From: Verrucomicrobiota bacterium
GTDB lineage: Bacteria > Verrucomicrobiota > Verrucomicrobiia > Verrucomicrobiales > DEV007
DNA length: 44,831 nucleotides
Direction of reading: 5' to 3'
Assembly (NCBI GenBank): GCA_003402735.1
Contig: QQNE01000024.1
Location: forward strand, 1 to 44,831
The notes beneath the pieces are model-generated. The model worked only from the letters and a program-made list of their open reading frames with translations. It was not told the DNA's origin and ran no database searches. Below, one piece after another: positions 25,874 to 34,298 of this stretch. The stretch's first letter is position 1, and the number at the start of each line of letters is the position of its first letter. The translations under genes were made by a program, and so were the position numbers.

Positions 25874-27370
25874 ATGAAGGAAAAACCTTCCCGTCCATCC
25901 GTCCCCGAGTTGAACTTTGGTCGTGCCCTGGAGTATGCGCCCAGCCCGGAGGCCACGTCCGTTCCCTTGCGCAAACGCTATGATTTGTTCATCGATGGCG
26001 AGTTTGTCCTGCCGACCGACGGCGCCACGTATGAGACCATCAATCCGGCCACGGGCAAGAAGCTGGCCACCCTTGCGGAAGCGGGTCCGGCCGATCTCGA
26101 CCGGGCCGTGGAAGCAGCCCGGCGCGCCCTGCGAGGCCCCTGGGGTTCCCTGGCTCCGAGAGAACGCGGGAAGTATCTTTTCCGGATCGCCAGGATGATC
26201 CAAGAGCGTTCCCGAGAACTGGCCATCCTGGAAACGATGGACAACGGCAAGCCGATCCGGGAGACCAGGGACATCGATCTGCCCTTGGTGGCCGCCCATT
26301 TTTTTTATCATGCGGGCTGGGCGGACAAACTCGCCTATGCCTTCCCGGGGCGCGCCGCACGCCCCATCGGCGTGGCCGGCCAGATCATTCCGTGGAACTT
26401 TCCGCTTCTCATGATGGCGTGGAAAATCGCCCCGGCTCTGGCGTGCGGAAACACCGTGGTCTTGAAGCCCGCGGAAACCACTTCCATCACCGCCCTTCAT
26501 CTCGCGGAAATCTTTCAGGACGCGGGTTTGCCCAAAGGCGTGGTCAACATCGTCACCGGGGATGGGTCCCTCGGCGAGCGGATCGTCCGGCACCCCGGGA
26601 TTGACAAGATCGCCTTCACCGGTTCCACCGAAGTTGGGAAGTCGATCGCCAAAGCCGTCGCGGGCACGCCGAAGAAGTTGACCCTGGAGCTCGGGGGCAA
26701 GGCGGCCCACATTGTCATGGAAGACGCCTCTCTCGACGAGGCGGTCGAGGGCATCGTCAACGGGATTTACTTCAATCAGGGCCATGTCTGCTGCGCCGGA
26801 AGTCGTCTCCTGGTGCAGGAAGGCATTCACGATGCCGTGGTCGAACGCTTGCGGCATCGGTTGCAGACGCTGCGCCTGGGAGATCCGCTGGACAAGAACA
26901 CGGACGTGGGCGCCATCCACTCGGCCGGACAACTCGCCAAGATCAACGAACTCGTCGCTTCCGGCGTTGCCGAAGGGGCTTGCCTGGTTCAGAGCGACTG
27001 TCCCATCCCGGAGGGTGGGGGATTCTGGTTTCGCCCGGGATACTTCACCGGGGTGTCGCCTTCGCACCGCATCGCCCGCGAGGAGATTTTTGGTCCCGTG
27101 CTGAGCATTCTGACCTTTCGGACGCCGCAGGAGGCGATCGAGCGGGCCAACAACACTGCGTATGGGCTGAGCGCGGGGATCTGGACCCAAAAGGGGAGTC
27201 GGATCTTGAAGATGGCCAGCCAGCTCAAGGCGGGCGTGGTCTGGGCCAACACCTACAACAAGTTCGATCCCGCAAGTCCCTTCGGCGGTTACAAGGAGAG
27301 CGGTTTTGGCCGGGAAGGCGGCCTTCAGGGCCTTTCGGCCTATGTCCGGGTGGAAAGCGGTGGTCGTTGA
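25874..27370 (+). CDS. NAD(P)-dependent aldehyde dehydrogenase
   Basis: 498 aa soluble enzyme oxidising an aldehyde to the acid. Family motifs are in order: IIPWNFPLLM (173-182), VLKPAETTS with the cofactor-binding Lys198, IAFTGSTEVG (247-255), LELGGK with Glu272, catalytic cysteine in NQGHVCCAGS (Cys306 by alignment to GQxC), and EEIFGPVLS. The N-terminus has about 30 extra residues before YDLFIDGEFV, seen in several ALDH groups. The stop overlaps the ATG of the methyltransferase gene by one base (TGATG), so the two are co-translated although the functional link is unclear. Preferred substrate cannot be inferred. Confidence 0.95.
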   Translation: MKEKPSRPSVPELNFGRALEYAPSPEATSVPLRKRYDLFIDGEFVLPTDGATYETINPATGKKLATLAEAGPADLDRAVEAARRALRGPWGSLAPRERGKYLFRIARMIQERSRELAILETMDNGKPIRETRDIDLPLVAAHFFYHAGWADKLAYAFPGRAARPIGVAGQIIPWNFPLLMMAWKIAPALACGNTVVLKPAETTSITALHLAEIFQDAGLPKGVVNIVTGDGSLGERIVRHPGIDKIAFTGSTEVGKSIAKAVAGTPKKLTLELGGKAAHIVMEDASLDEAVEGIVNGIYFNQGHVCCAGSRLLVQEGIHDAVVERLRHRLQTLRLGDPLDKNTDVGAIHSAGQLAKINELVASGVAEGACLVQSDCPIPEGGGFWFRPGYFTGVSPSHRIAREEIFGPVLSILTFRTPQEAIERANNTAYGLSAGIWTQKGSRILKMASQLKAGVVWANTYNKFDPASPFGGYKESGFGREGGLQGLSAYVRVESGGR

Positions 27371-27954
27371 TGAACAGGCCACGTCTTCCTCGCGCGACCG
27401 ATTTGGCGCACGCCTGGGTCCGGGAACGGTTGCGAAGTGGGCCCGGGTCCGGCCTAGCGGTGGTCGATGCCACGGCAGGAAATGGCCATGACACTCTGTT
27501 TCTGGCGCGTCTGGTGGATCCGGAGGGACGGGTTTTTGCCTATGATGTGCAGGCGGAGGCGATCGAGACGACGCGCCGAAGGCTCGAGGCGGCCGGCTTG
27601 CTGGAGCGGGTCCGGTTGCGACTGGCGAGCCATGAAGAGCTCGGGGAGAACGGGCCGGTCGATGTGGTCATGTTCAACCTCGGGTATTTTCCGGGTGGCG
27701 ACAAGAAGCTCATCACGCAAGTCGGCTCCACGTTGCGCGCCTTGCAGGCGGCGGTTGACGGACTGAACCCGGGTGGGCTCGTCACGGTGGTTTGTTATCC
27801 CGCGCATCCCGGGGGACGAGAGGAAGCGGATGCGGTGCTGGGGTGGACGCGGCAATTGGACCCGCGGCGATTTCGGGCCATGCGCTGCGAGACACTGTTG
27901 GTGCAGGGGGAGCCTGCCCCCTTTTTGGTGGGGATTGAGCGATGGGGCGCGTAG
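27370..27954 (+). CDS. YtqB/rRNA_methylase-family SAM methyltransferase
   Basis: 194 aa class I methyltransferase. The SAM-binding loop is VVDATAGNGHDTLFLARLV (about 30-48), followed by VFAYDVQAEAI with the acidic residue that holds the ribose. MFNLGYFPGGDK carries the N-L-G-Y-x-P-G motif typical of the YtqB family, and VTVVCYPAHPGG matches its later strand. The Bacillus homologue modifies wobble uridine side chains of tRNA, so tRNA is the likely substrate, but that is transferred from family knowledge. The start is the ATG overlapping the aldehyde dehydrogenase stop; the long frame upstream is a shadow of that gene. Confidence 0.88.
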   Translation: MNRPRLPRATDLAHAWVRERLRSGPGSGLAVVDATAGNGHDTLFLARLVDPEGRVFAYDVQAEAIETTRRRLEAAGLLERVRLRLASHEELGENGPVDVVMFNLGYFPGGDKKLITQVGSTLRALQAAVDGLNPGGLVTVVCYPAHPGGREEADAVLGWTRQLDPRRFRAMRCETLLVQGEPAPFLVGIERWGA

Positions 27955-27972
27955 TGGAGTGAAGGTGTTGCC

Positions 27973-28872
27973 TCAGAAGAGGCGTTCGTTCCGCAGCAAC
28001 TCGGTGAATTCGCGGGCGGCGGCCGAGAGTTCTTCGCCGGTTCGGTGGATGACCCCCAGGGGCCGCACGATTTCCGGGGAGGGCACATCGAGCTTGGCCT
28101 CCGCCAAACGACCTCCGCGCACTTCGGCGTAGACCGTTCTTTGGGGCACGATGGCGACCGCGTTTTCCAGTTCGACAGCCCGTTTCACCAGCTCGACATT
28201 GTCCAGCGCCATCAACTCATTCACTTGGACTCCGGCCCTGGCCAGCATGGCATCGATGGCTTTGCGCGTTGGCAGGTCCGGCTCGAACGAGATGAAACGG
28301 ACGTCTGCCAACTCCGTGAGCCGCACGGTGGATCGCTCCGCCAACTCATGGTCCGGAGGGAGGACGAGGACAAGTTCGTCTTGCCAAAAGGTGTCGCAAT
28401 CCAGCCCGGCGTGCCCTTCACAGTTTGGGTAGGCCACGAACCCCAGATCGGCGCGGCGCTCCGCCACCTCCCGGTAGACGTGATCGGAGCGATGGTAATC
28501 GACCCGCACGTCGGCGTTCGGGTAATGATCGCGAAACCATTTCAAATAGGGGGGCAATTCGTGGAGACCGATGGAGTAAACCGTGCTGATCCGCAGGGAA
28601 CCGCTCACCGGTTGCTGCATTTCACGCAGACGTCGGCGGCAATCGTCATACAGCGCCAGGATCCGGTGTGCGTTTTCGAGCAGAAGTTTGCCTTCAGCGG
28701 TTGGTTCGGTGTTGTGGCGCAGACGCACCAACAGGCGCACGCCCAATTCCTTTTCCATCGCCGCAATGCGCTGGCTCACCGCGCTCTGGGTGAGCCGATG
28801 TTTTTCCGCGGCCATCGAGAAGCTTCCGGCCTCCACGAGGTCACAAAACAGCCTGAGGGTTTCGATTTGCAT
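27973..28872 (-). CDS. LysR-family transcriptional regulator
   Basis: 299 aa. N-terminal helix-turn-helix METLRLFCDLVEAGSFSMAAEKHRL-type pattern at residues 1-60 with TQSAVSQRIAAMEKELG as recognition region. The C-terminal periplasmic-binding-protein-like effector domain starts near residue 90 (SGSLRISTVYSIGLHELPP) and includes LGFVAYP and NAVAIVPQRTV. It diverges from the yggS gene across 75 bp, the usual place for a LysR target, so yggS or its own promoter may be regulated. Convergent with the methyltransferase gene. Effector not determinable. Confidence 0.92.
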   Translation of the reverse strand: MQIETLRLFCDLVEAGSFSMAAEKHRLTQSAVSQRIAAMEKELGVRLLVRLRHNTEPTAEGKLLLENAHRILALYDDCRRRLREMQQPVSGSLRISTVYSIGLHELPPYLKWFRDHYPNADVRVDYHRSDHVYREVAERRADLGFVAYPNCEGHAGLDCDTFWQDELVLVLPPDHELAERSTVRLTELADVRFISFEPDLPTRKAIDAMLARAGVQVNELMALDNVELVKRAVELENAVAIVPQRTVYAEVRGGRLAEAKLDVPSPEIVRPLGVIHRTGEELSAAAREFTELLRNERLF

Positions 28873-28947
28873 CGAGAGGCGCGGAGATTACTCTGGAACT
28901 CCGGTCGTCCGCAAGAAAGAGCGCCGGGAATTCGGACAGGAAACCGC

Positions 28948-29646
28948 ATGGCTGATTCGGACTCCATTCGCATCCAGGCCAACTTGGAGACGGTGCGGGC
29001 CACCCTTGCAGCGGCCGCGGCGCGGGCCCAGCGGGATCCGGAGGAGATCACTCTGGTGGCGGTTTCCAAGACTTGGCCCGCCGAGTGGGTGCGGTTTGCC
29101 GTGGACGCCGGGCAACGGGTGTTCGGCGAGAACAAGGTGCAAGAAGGGGAAGCGAAAGCCCCCCTTCTCCCCTCTTTTTTGGATTGGCACCACATCGGCA
29201 ACCTGCAGAAGAACAAGGTGCGCAAGGCCTTGGCGGTGTTTTCCACGATCCATGGGGTCGACAGCCTGGAACTGGCCCGGCAGATCGATCGCGTTGCCGC
29301 AGAGGAGGGTTTGGAGCCGTCCGTCTATCTGCAAGTGAACTTGGCGCGGGAGGCGAGCAAGCACGGTTTTACCGACGAGCAGTTGCGTCAGGATTTGGAG
29401 GCTCTGCTCGGGTTGAGTCGGCTCCGGATTCAGGGGCTCATGATCATCCCTCCCTTCACGGAAGACGCGGAAGCGGCTCGGCCGATGTTCGCCGCCTTGC
29501 GGGCCTTGCGCGATGAACTCATCGATCGGTTCGGGGTGCCGTTGCCCGGGTTATCGATGGGAATGAGCCACGATTATCCCATCGCGATCGAGGAGGGCGC
29601 CACGCTGGTCCGGGTCGGCTCGGCGATTTTCGGGAGCCGGGGTTGA
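28948..29646 (+). CDS. yggS: YggS/PROSC-family PLP homeostasis protein
   Basis: 232 aa cytoplasmic PLP-binding protein with an alanine-racemase-like TIM barrel but no known catalysis; members buffer PLP and influence amino-acid metabolism. The PLP lysine is Lys41 in LVAVSKTWP. Family motifs GENKVQEGEAK, WHHIGNLQKNKVR, VNLAREASKHGF, IQGLMIIPPF, LSMGMSHDYPIAIEEG and VRVGSAIFGSR are all present. The ATG at 28948 has AGGA at a suitable distance; open frame upstream is antisense to the LysR gene. Another B6 gene (pdxH) occurs later in the window but is not linked. Confidence 0.95.
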   Translation: MADSDSIRIQANLETVRATLAAAAARAQRDPEEITLVAVSKTWPAEWVRFAVDAGQRVFGENKVQEGEAKAPLLPSFLDWHHIGNLQKNKVRKALAVFSTIHGVDSLELARQIDRVAAEEGLEPSVYLQVNLAREASKHGFTDEQLRQDLEALLGLSRLRIQGLMIIPPFTEDAEAARPMFAALRALRDELIDRFGVPLPGLSMGMSHDYPIAIEEGATLVRVGSAIFGSRG

Positions 29647-29661
29647 ACGGAAGAAAGCGGT

Positions 29662-29991
29662 TCAGACCGCCAGTTCTCCATGTTCGTTGGTTCGGATGCG
29701 GATCACATCCTGGACGCCTTGGACCCAAATCGGGGCGGATGAGGTGATCGCCTGGATCGCTTCGATGGCGGCTTCCTCGCGATGGTCCGGGACCACGACT
29801 TCCACTTTGAGACCGGGATCGAAGTCGACTCGGATGGGCACGCTGCCAAAGTATTGGGCCCCGAGCCTTTTGTCCAAATCCCGAAACCGCCGGATTTCGC
29901 TCACCGTCATGGCCACGAATCCGTTTTGAGTCAGCGAATCCCGAACATCTTCGAGCAGATACGGTTTGATGATGGCTTCGACTTTCTTCAT
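29662..29991 (-). CDS. divergent PII (GlnB-like) signalling protein
   Basis: 109 aa, of clear PII ancestry: MKKVEAIIKPYLLEDVRDSL at the start, MTVSEIRRF, VDFDPGLKVEVVV, and VIRIRTNEHGELAV at the end match GlnB. Two functional loops differ. The T-loop region (residues 37-56) lacks a clear counterpart of the modified tyrosine and has about two extra residues before VDF. The B-loop GDGK that holds ATP phosphates is absent, with TSSAPIWVQGV in its place, shortening the protein. It may be a PII-like protein with another ligand. No amtB, glnA or glnD is nearby. It is convergent with yggS. Confidence 0.85.
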   Translation of the reverse strand: MKKVEAIIKPYLLEDVRDSLTQNGFVAMTVSEIRRFRDLDKRLGAQYFGSVPIRVDFDPGLKVEVVVPDHREEAAIEAIQAITSSAPIWVQGVQDVIRIRTNEHGELAV

Positions 29992-30082
29992 GCTGCCTGT
30001 GGATCAGGCTGCGGAGGAAGCAGGTTCGATACCAGTCTGGTCTCAGGTTTTTCCCCTGTTCATCCGTCGGGGAGGGAGCGGC

Positions 30083-30532
30083 TCAAGAAGTGGGCGGCAA
30101 AGAGGTCGGCGTGGGCGCGGGCGGCGTCACCTTCCGGATGGTGACGCCCACCGGGGCCAGGGCGAGCTGGGCCAGTTGGAGATCTTTGAATCCGAACGGG
30201 ATGCCGATGATGGAAACGAATTCAGGCACAGCGATCAAGACGTGCGAGAGGGCGATATACCAGCCGCCGAGGAGGAACCAGATGATATTCATGACGAACC
30301 CGAGGGGACCGGTGCCCAGGTCTTCATGACCGGTGGCCAATTCTCTGGGCACGATTTCTTTGCCGAAGGGCCAGAAAGCGAAGCCTGCGATCCGGAAAGC
30401 GGAGGCGGCCCAGGGCAGGCCGACAATGGTCAGGGCCAGCAGCAGCGCTCCCAGCAGCCATAGCAAGCCGCTGACGAAACCACCGCAGACAAACCACAGG
30501 ACGTTCAGAATGAAGCGGATGAGAGAGGCCAT
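30083..30532 (-). CDS. YccF-family inner-membrane protein
   Basis: 149 aa from the ATG opening MASLIRFILNVLWFVCGG, the expected YccF start; an in-frame start at 30592 is less likely. It contains two YccF repeats: the first around ILNVLWFVCGGFVSGLLWLL with GLPWAASAFRIAGFAFWPFG, the second around VMNIIWFLLGGWYIALSHVL with GIPFGFKDLQLAQLAL. About four membrane segments. A short Pro/Thr-rich tail is not typical. Biological role unknown. It reads away from the group II intron remnant that lies upstream of it. Confidence 0.88.
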   Translation of the reverse strand: MASLIRFILNVLWFVCGGFVSGLLWLLGALLLALTIVGLPWAASAFRIAGFAFWPFGKEIVPRELATGHEDLGTGPLGFVMNIIWFLLGGWYIALSHVLIAVPEFVSIIGIPFGFKDLQLAQLALAPVGVTIRKVTPPAPTPTSLPPTS

Positions 30533-30624
30533 CGATGTCAAAACCCGCGCTGGGGTGGGAAATGTTATCGGGCTGATTCTAACCGGAGTCAAGCCGGGGC
30601 TTTGTTTCGGAGGGTGAGGGGGGA

Positions 30625-30647
30625 GCGGAATGCCTGGGGGATTCCGC
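30625..30647. other. perfect 7-bp hairpin before the intron remnant
   Basis: GCGGAAT (30625-30631) pairs with ATTCCGC (30641-30647) around a 9-base loop. It is not followed by a T-run, so it is a poor terminator. It sits between yccF and the intron RNA and could be part of the intron's domain I or the hairpin next to which some bacterial group II introns insert. Confidence 0.35.
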
Positions 30648-30649
30648 GT

Positions 30650-31292
30650 TTAACCTGGCAATGAGCCATGACCAAGAGAGTAGAGCAACAACTTGAACTC
30701 TTCCGGGTAAGGAATAGTCAACCGCCCGGTAGACTGGATACGTCTGGGAAACCGGACGGTCTTGTCGCATGTGACGAGGTGAAGGGTGCAAGCCCTGAAT
30801 CTGAACCACAGCCCCGAAAAGCCCTGAAATGCGAAGGTGCCGATTCCTTGCGGAAGGACGCAGGCAACATGGATCCACACGCCAAAGACGAGTGCGGGTC
30901 CGGCCTTCCGGGGTCACAGACAGCATCGACTCCCATAGAGGTCATGGAGCCCCCAGGCCGAGGGCCACGGCTCTTGGGGGATGAACTCCCCGAGTATCCC
31001 GCGGCGGCCCCACCGGGGAGCCCTGGAGATGGCCAGCCCGTGGAGCGAAGGCCCCCACACATTGGAACCCGTTCAAGGAGAAAACATCGCCGCTACCCAG
31101 TGAGCGAAACCATGTGGTGGAAACTGCCCAGATACGGAGAAGGCAAAAGGCGAGCAGTGAGTCGAAGCTGGTCTTCAACTCACTCTACCACCACGTCTAT
31201 GACGTGGAGCACCTGCGAGCCTGCTACGAAACGCTCGATGGCCGCAAGGCTGTCGGGATCGATGGCGTAGACAAGGAGGTCTACAAGAAACA
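30650..31292 (+). mobile_element. truncated group II intron (5' ribozyme part and start of its reverse transcriptase)
   Basis: This 640-base stretch has no host gene. It holds structured non-coding sequence of group II type, for example AGGGTGCAAGCCCT (30783-30796), paired segments around 30952-30986 (GAGCCCCCA with TTGGGGG), and GCCCCGAAAAGCCCTGAAATGCG, leading into the N-terminal residues of an intron-encoded reverse transcriptase. The exact 5' end was not fixed. Domains V and VI and most of the ORF are missing, so it cannot splice. Long open frames here are non-coding shadows of the RNA. The 3' break coincides with the 18-bp repeat at 31290. Confidence 0.75.
31114..31292 (+). pseudogene. 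group II intron reverse transcriptase/maturase, N-terminal remnant
   Basis: The frame encodes SESKLVFNSLYHHVYDVEHL followed by RACYETLDGRKAVGIDGVDKEVYKK, which is the conserved start (RT0 region) of LtrA-type intron-encoded proteins. Similarity ends at YKKQ, and unrelated codons lead to a stop at 31359. All catalytic RT blocks (including the YxDD motif), the X domain and any endonuclease are lost. No clear start codon with a ribosome site was found; GTG 31114 is only the first candidate. Confidence 0.8.
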
Positions 31293-31307
31293 GTCAACCT
31301 GCTTGAT
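31290..31307. repeat. 18-bp repeat, copy 2 (junction of intron relic)
   Basis: ACAGTCAACCTGCTTGAT is the exact reverse complement of 15071-15088. It lies at the point where reverse-transcriptase similarity ends. The sequence from here to the sulfatase start (31400) is about 90 bases, with no gene and no similarity to the other copy's flank. Confidence 0.6.
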
Positions 31308-31399
31308 GATTTTGAGCATCGACGTCGAGGCAAACCCGGGAGGGCTCTTTTCGCCGTGATTTTGCGGCCAAATGGCGATGCGCGGCGGAAAGGAGAGGT

Positions 31400-33286
31400 G
31401 TGAAGATTTTTCTGAAGGCGGCGCTTTTGTGGGGCTTGCTGCTGGTGACGGCCTGTGGAGCGGTGGCGGCTCGGCCCAACATTCTTTGGATCACCAGTGA
31501 GGACAACGGTCCGCACCTCGGTTGTTACGGGGAACCGTTGGCGGTGACGCCTTACTTGGATGGGTTGGCGGCGCGGGGGATGAGATACACTCACGCCATT
31601 TCCAACGCCCCGGTTTGCGCCCCGGCCCGGACCACGGTCATCACCGGATTGTATGCCCCCAGTGCCGGTGCGGAGCCGATGCGGTCGGCTGTCTCGCTTC
31701 CGGCGGAGTTTCGTCTGTTCCCGCAGTTGTTGCGTGAGGCTGGGTATTACTGCACCAACAACGCGAAGGAGGATTACAACCTGACGAATCCCGGGCCGCT
31801 CTGGGATGAAAGTTCGGGGAAAGCGCATTGGAACCGACGCGCCCCCGGGCAGCCGTTTTTTGCGGTGTTCAACTCCGAGATCTCGCACGAGTCCCAGATT
31901 CGCAATCAGATTGGGCAAGCGGATCGGATCCATGATCCCGCGAAGGTGAGGGTTCCCGCCTATCATCCCGACACGCCCGAGGTTCGCCAGGACTGGGCGC
32001 AATATCATGACCGGATCACCATGATGGATGCGCAATGCGGGCAGAGATTGCGCGAGCTTGCCGAGGCGGGTTTGGAAGAGGAGACGATCGTGTTTTATTG
32101 GGCGGATCACGGGTCCGGCATGCCGCGCAACAAGCGTTGGCCCTATCACTCAGGACTGAGCGTTCCATTGATCGTGTCCTTTCCGGAGAAGTGGAAGCAC
32201 CTGGCACCGAAAGATTATGTCCAGGGCGGTGAGAGCGGGCGGATGGTGGCGTTTGTGGACTTCGCGCCGACGTTGCTGAGTCTGGTCGGGATTGCCCCGC
32301 CGGGGTGGATGCAAGGCGAGGCGTTTGCGGGGCCGCACCAGACCGAGGGGCGTTCGTTCAATTTCGGGTATCGAGGGCGGATGGATGAGCGATTTGACTG
32401 TGTCAGGTCGGTGATGGGCAGTCGCTATGTCTACATTCGCAATTATATGCCGCACAAGATTTACGGCCAATATATCGCTTACATGTTTCAGACTCCGACC
32501 ACGCGGGTTTGGCAGGAATTGGATGCCGCCGGAAAGTTGAACGAGGACCAGTCCCGTTTTTGGAGGCCGAAACCGGCGGAAGAACTCTATGATTTGCAAT
32601 CCGATCGGGACGAGGTGAGGAACTTGGCGCGATCAGCGGAGCATGCGGGGATCCTGGCGGCCATGCGAAAGGCGAACGAGGAGCACCTGCGGGAGACCTG
32701 CGACCTAGGATTTTTGCCGGAGCAGGAGTTTCATGCGCGGGCGGCGGATGCGGGTGTGAGTCCCTACGCGATGGGTCACGACGCGGCGCTTTATGATTTT
32801 GGGAAGGTGTTTGCGGCGGCCACCTTGGCGACGGCGCGGCGGGACGGAAGCACGGCGGAGATTCTGGCGCTTTTGGACCAGCCGGATGCGGGGGTTCGGT
32901 ATTGGGGGACGATCGGGGTGTTGGTGCAGGGTGCGGCGGCGGTGGGCGTCGGCAAGGAGAGGTTGGTGAGGGCGTTGCAAGATCCGTCGCCGATGGTGCG
33001 GATTGGGGCGGCCGAGGCCTTGGGCAGGTTTGGCGGTGAGGATGTTTTGGAGCGGTCTCTCAAGGTTTTGGTGAAGGCCATCGATCCGGCGGGTGACGTC
33101 TTTGCGGCGTTGGCGGCTTGGAACGCCCTGGATGAACTGGACGATCGGGTGCGGCCGGTCCTGCCGGTTTTGCGAGAAACGTCTGCGGTGCCGTTGCATC
33201 CGCCGAACGAGCGGGTGGCGAAGTATGCACAGAGCGTGAAGGCGAAGTTGCTGGCGGATCTGGGCGAGGCGGAAACGAAGAGGTAA
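31400..33286 (+). CDS. secreted sulfatase with C-terminal HEAT-like extension
   Basis: 628 aa formylglycine-dependent sulfatase. Signal peptide ends at GAVAA. It opens with RPNILWITSEDNGPHLGCYG, the form seen in N-sulfoglucosamine sulfohydrolase-like enzymes, with metal ligands in SED. The modified cysteine is Cys73 in CAPAR (73-77), intact. Later ligands lie in YWADHGSGMPRNKRWPYHSG. After the usual end (ELYDLQSDRDEVRNLA, about residue 410) come about 200 residues with HEAT-like helical repeats (ILALLDQPDAGVRYWGTIGV, ALQDPSPMVRIGAAEALGRF). GTG start with AGGAG 5 bases ahead. Likely removes sulfate from an extracellular polysaccharide; a maturase gene (anSME/FGE) is not in the window. Confidence 0.92.
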   Translation: MKIFLKAALLWGLLLVTACGAVAARPNILWITSEDNGPHLGCYGEPLAVTPYLDGLAARGMRYTHAISNAPVCAPARTTVITGLYAPSAGAEPMRSAVSLPAEFRLFPQLLREAGYYCTNNAKEDYNLTNPGPLWDESSGKAHWNRRAPGQPFFAVFNSEISHESQIRNQIGQADRIHDPAKVRVPAYHPDTPEVRQDWAQYHDRITMMDAQCGQRLRELAEAGLEEETIVFYWADHGSGMPRNKRWPYHSGLSVPLIVSFPEKWKHLAPKDYVQGGESGRMVAFVDFAPTLLSLVGIAPPGWMQGEAFAGPHQTEGRSFNFGYRGRMDERFDCVRSVMGSRYVYIRNYMPHKIYGQYIAYMFQTPTTRVWQELDAAGKLNEDQSRFWRPKPAEELYDLQSDRDEVRNLARSAEHAGILAAMRKANEEHLRETCDLGFLPEQEFHARAADAGVSPYAMGHDAALYDFGKVFAAATLATARRDGSTAEILALLDQPDAGVRYWGTIGVLVQGAAAVGVGKERLVRALQDPSPMVRIGAAEALGRFGGEDVLERSLKVLVKAIDPAGDVFAALAAWNALDELDDRVRPVLPVLRETSAVPLHPPNERVAKYAQSVKAKLLADLGEAETKR

Positions 33287-33292
33287 CGAAAG

Positions 33293-34129
33293 ATGGATCG
33301 TGCGTTGGGCCGCCTGTTGCGATTGTCGGTCGCCTCTCTTCTGCTTTCGGCTGCCTGGAATCATTTTTTTTGGGAAGCTCCGTATCGTGCGGCGGTGGAG
33401 GCTTATCCGGGGGTGGCGGCGGCCTTGCGGTTGCCGTCGTCTGCCGGAGAGAGGCTGGCGTTCGGTGGGGCGGTTTGGTTTCTCCTGGCCGGGATCGTCA
33501 CGGTGTGGTGGCGGCCGGGTTGGCTGGCGCGGACCGTGTTGATTCTGACGTTGGTGCCATTGACCGGGTGCCTGGCGGCGGAAGCGGCTCTGGCGGATCC
33601 GGGTTGGAGTCGGGTGACGACCCGGGTCTGGGGGGTGTTGGCCACGGGAGTCTTGGCGATTTCGGGTTGTGGCTGGGTGGGCGCGGAGCGGTTTTTGCTG
33701 CGGGCGGGGGTGACGTGCGCGTTCTTGACCTGGGCCACGGTGGGCCTTGGCTGGTTTGGCGAGGTGCCGGAGCCGTGGGTTGGCGCGGTGCGGGGGATCT
33801 GGCCCGGGGGGCGTGGGAGCCTTGTCCATGTCCATCTGTTGGCCGGGTTGGCGATGGGGGCTTGTGTGTGTCTTTGGATTCGGCCCCTGACCCTGGCTGG
33901 CTCGGTTCTGCTGGCCCTGGGCGGGGTGGCGGCCTTTCTCCTTCCGTTGGGGATGAGGTTGGATGGGGACGCGTATGAGTGGTGGCACCGGTGGGTCCCG
34001 GAAGCGGTGGGAAAGTTGGGATTGATCGTTTTGCCGTCGGCGGTTTGGCTGGTGGGAGAGCGGCCAAGGCGGCTCCGGCCCGAGCCCCGGCGCCTGAGGC
34101 GGGTGGAGCTCCCTGATGAAGGGGCGTGA
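33293..34129 (+). CDS. hypothetical polytopic membrane protein
   Basis: 278 aa with about seven hydrophobic segments (for example SVASLLLSAAWNHFFW, FGGAVWFLLAGIVTVWW, TVLILTLVPLTGCLAAEAAL, VWGVLATGVLAISGCGW, LVHVHLLAGLAMGACVCLW, LTLAGSVLLALGGVAAFLL, LGLIVLPSAVWLV) and an Arg-rich cytoplasmic tail (RPRRLRPEPRRLRRVEL). No family recognised and no catalytic motif seen. It starts 7 bases after the sulfatase stop and so is probably co-transcribed with it. Strong third-position G/C supports a real gene. Confidence 0.75.
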   Translation: MDRALGRLLRLSVASLLLSAAWNHFFWEAPYRAAVEAYPGVAAALRLPSSAGERLAFGGAVWFLLAGIVTVWWRPGWLARTVLILTLVPLTGCLAAEAALADPGWSRVTTRVWGVLATGVLAISGCGWVGAERFLLRAGVTCAFLTWATVGLGWFGEVPEPWVGAVRGIWPGGRGSLVHVHLLAGLAMGACVCLWIRPLTLAGSVLLALGGVAAFLLPLGMRLDGDAYEWWHRWVPEAVGKLGLIVLPSAVWLVGERPRRLRPEPRRLRRVELPDEGA

Positions 34130-34165
34130 TTTTTCAGTGGCGGCGGCTAGAAACGAGATTACATC

Positions 34166-34264
34166 ATGCGGGGCATGAGCATTGTCATCGGTCTCTCCGT
34201 CGCCGTCGCCTTCCTGGCTTTGGGAGTGGTTTGCTTCGCTTATCTTCTCAAGGGGAAAGATTGA
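34166..34264 (+). CDS. small single-span membrane protein
   Basis: A 32-codon frame (ATG 34166, stop TGA 34262-34264) encodes one hydrophobic helix, SIVIGLSVAVAFLALGVVCF, followed by AYLLKGKD, a positive-then-acidic end as in many small bacterial membrane peptides. A second in-frame ATG occurs three codons later. It sits in the 169-base gap between the membrane protein and the LOG gene, with no clear Shine-Dalgarno. It could be an accessory subunit of some membrane complex; the assignment is tentative. Confidence 0.4.
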   Translation: MRGMSIVIGLSVAVAFLALGVVCFAYLLKGKD

Positions 34265-34298
34265 CGCTGACGATGTCGGCGTGGGTGAGGGACCTTCC

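Noticed and set aside
30668..31270. 200-codon frame through the intron RNA
   Set aside because: It covers the structured ribozyme part and passes out of frame through the reverse-transcriptase start.
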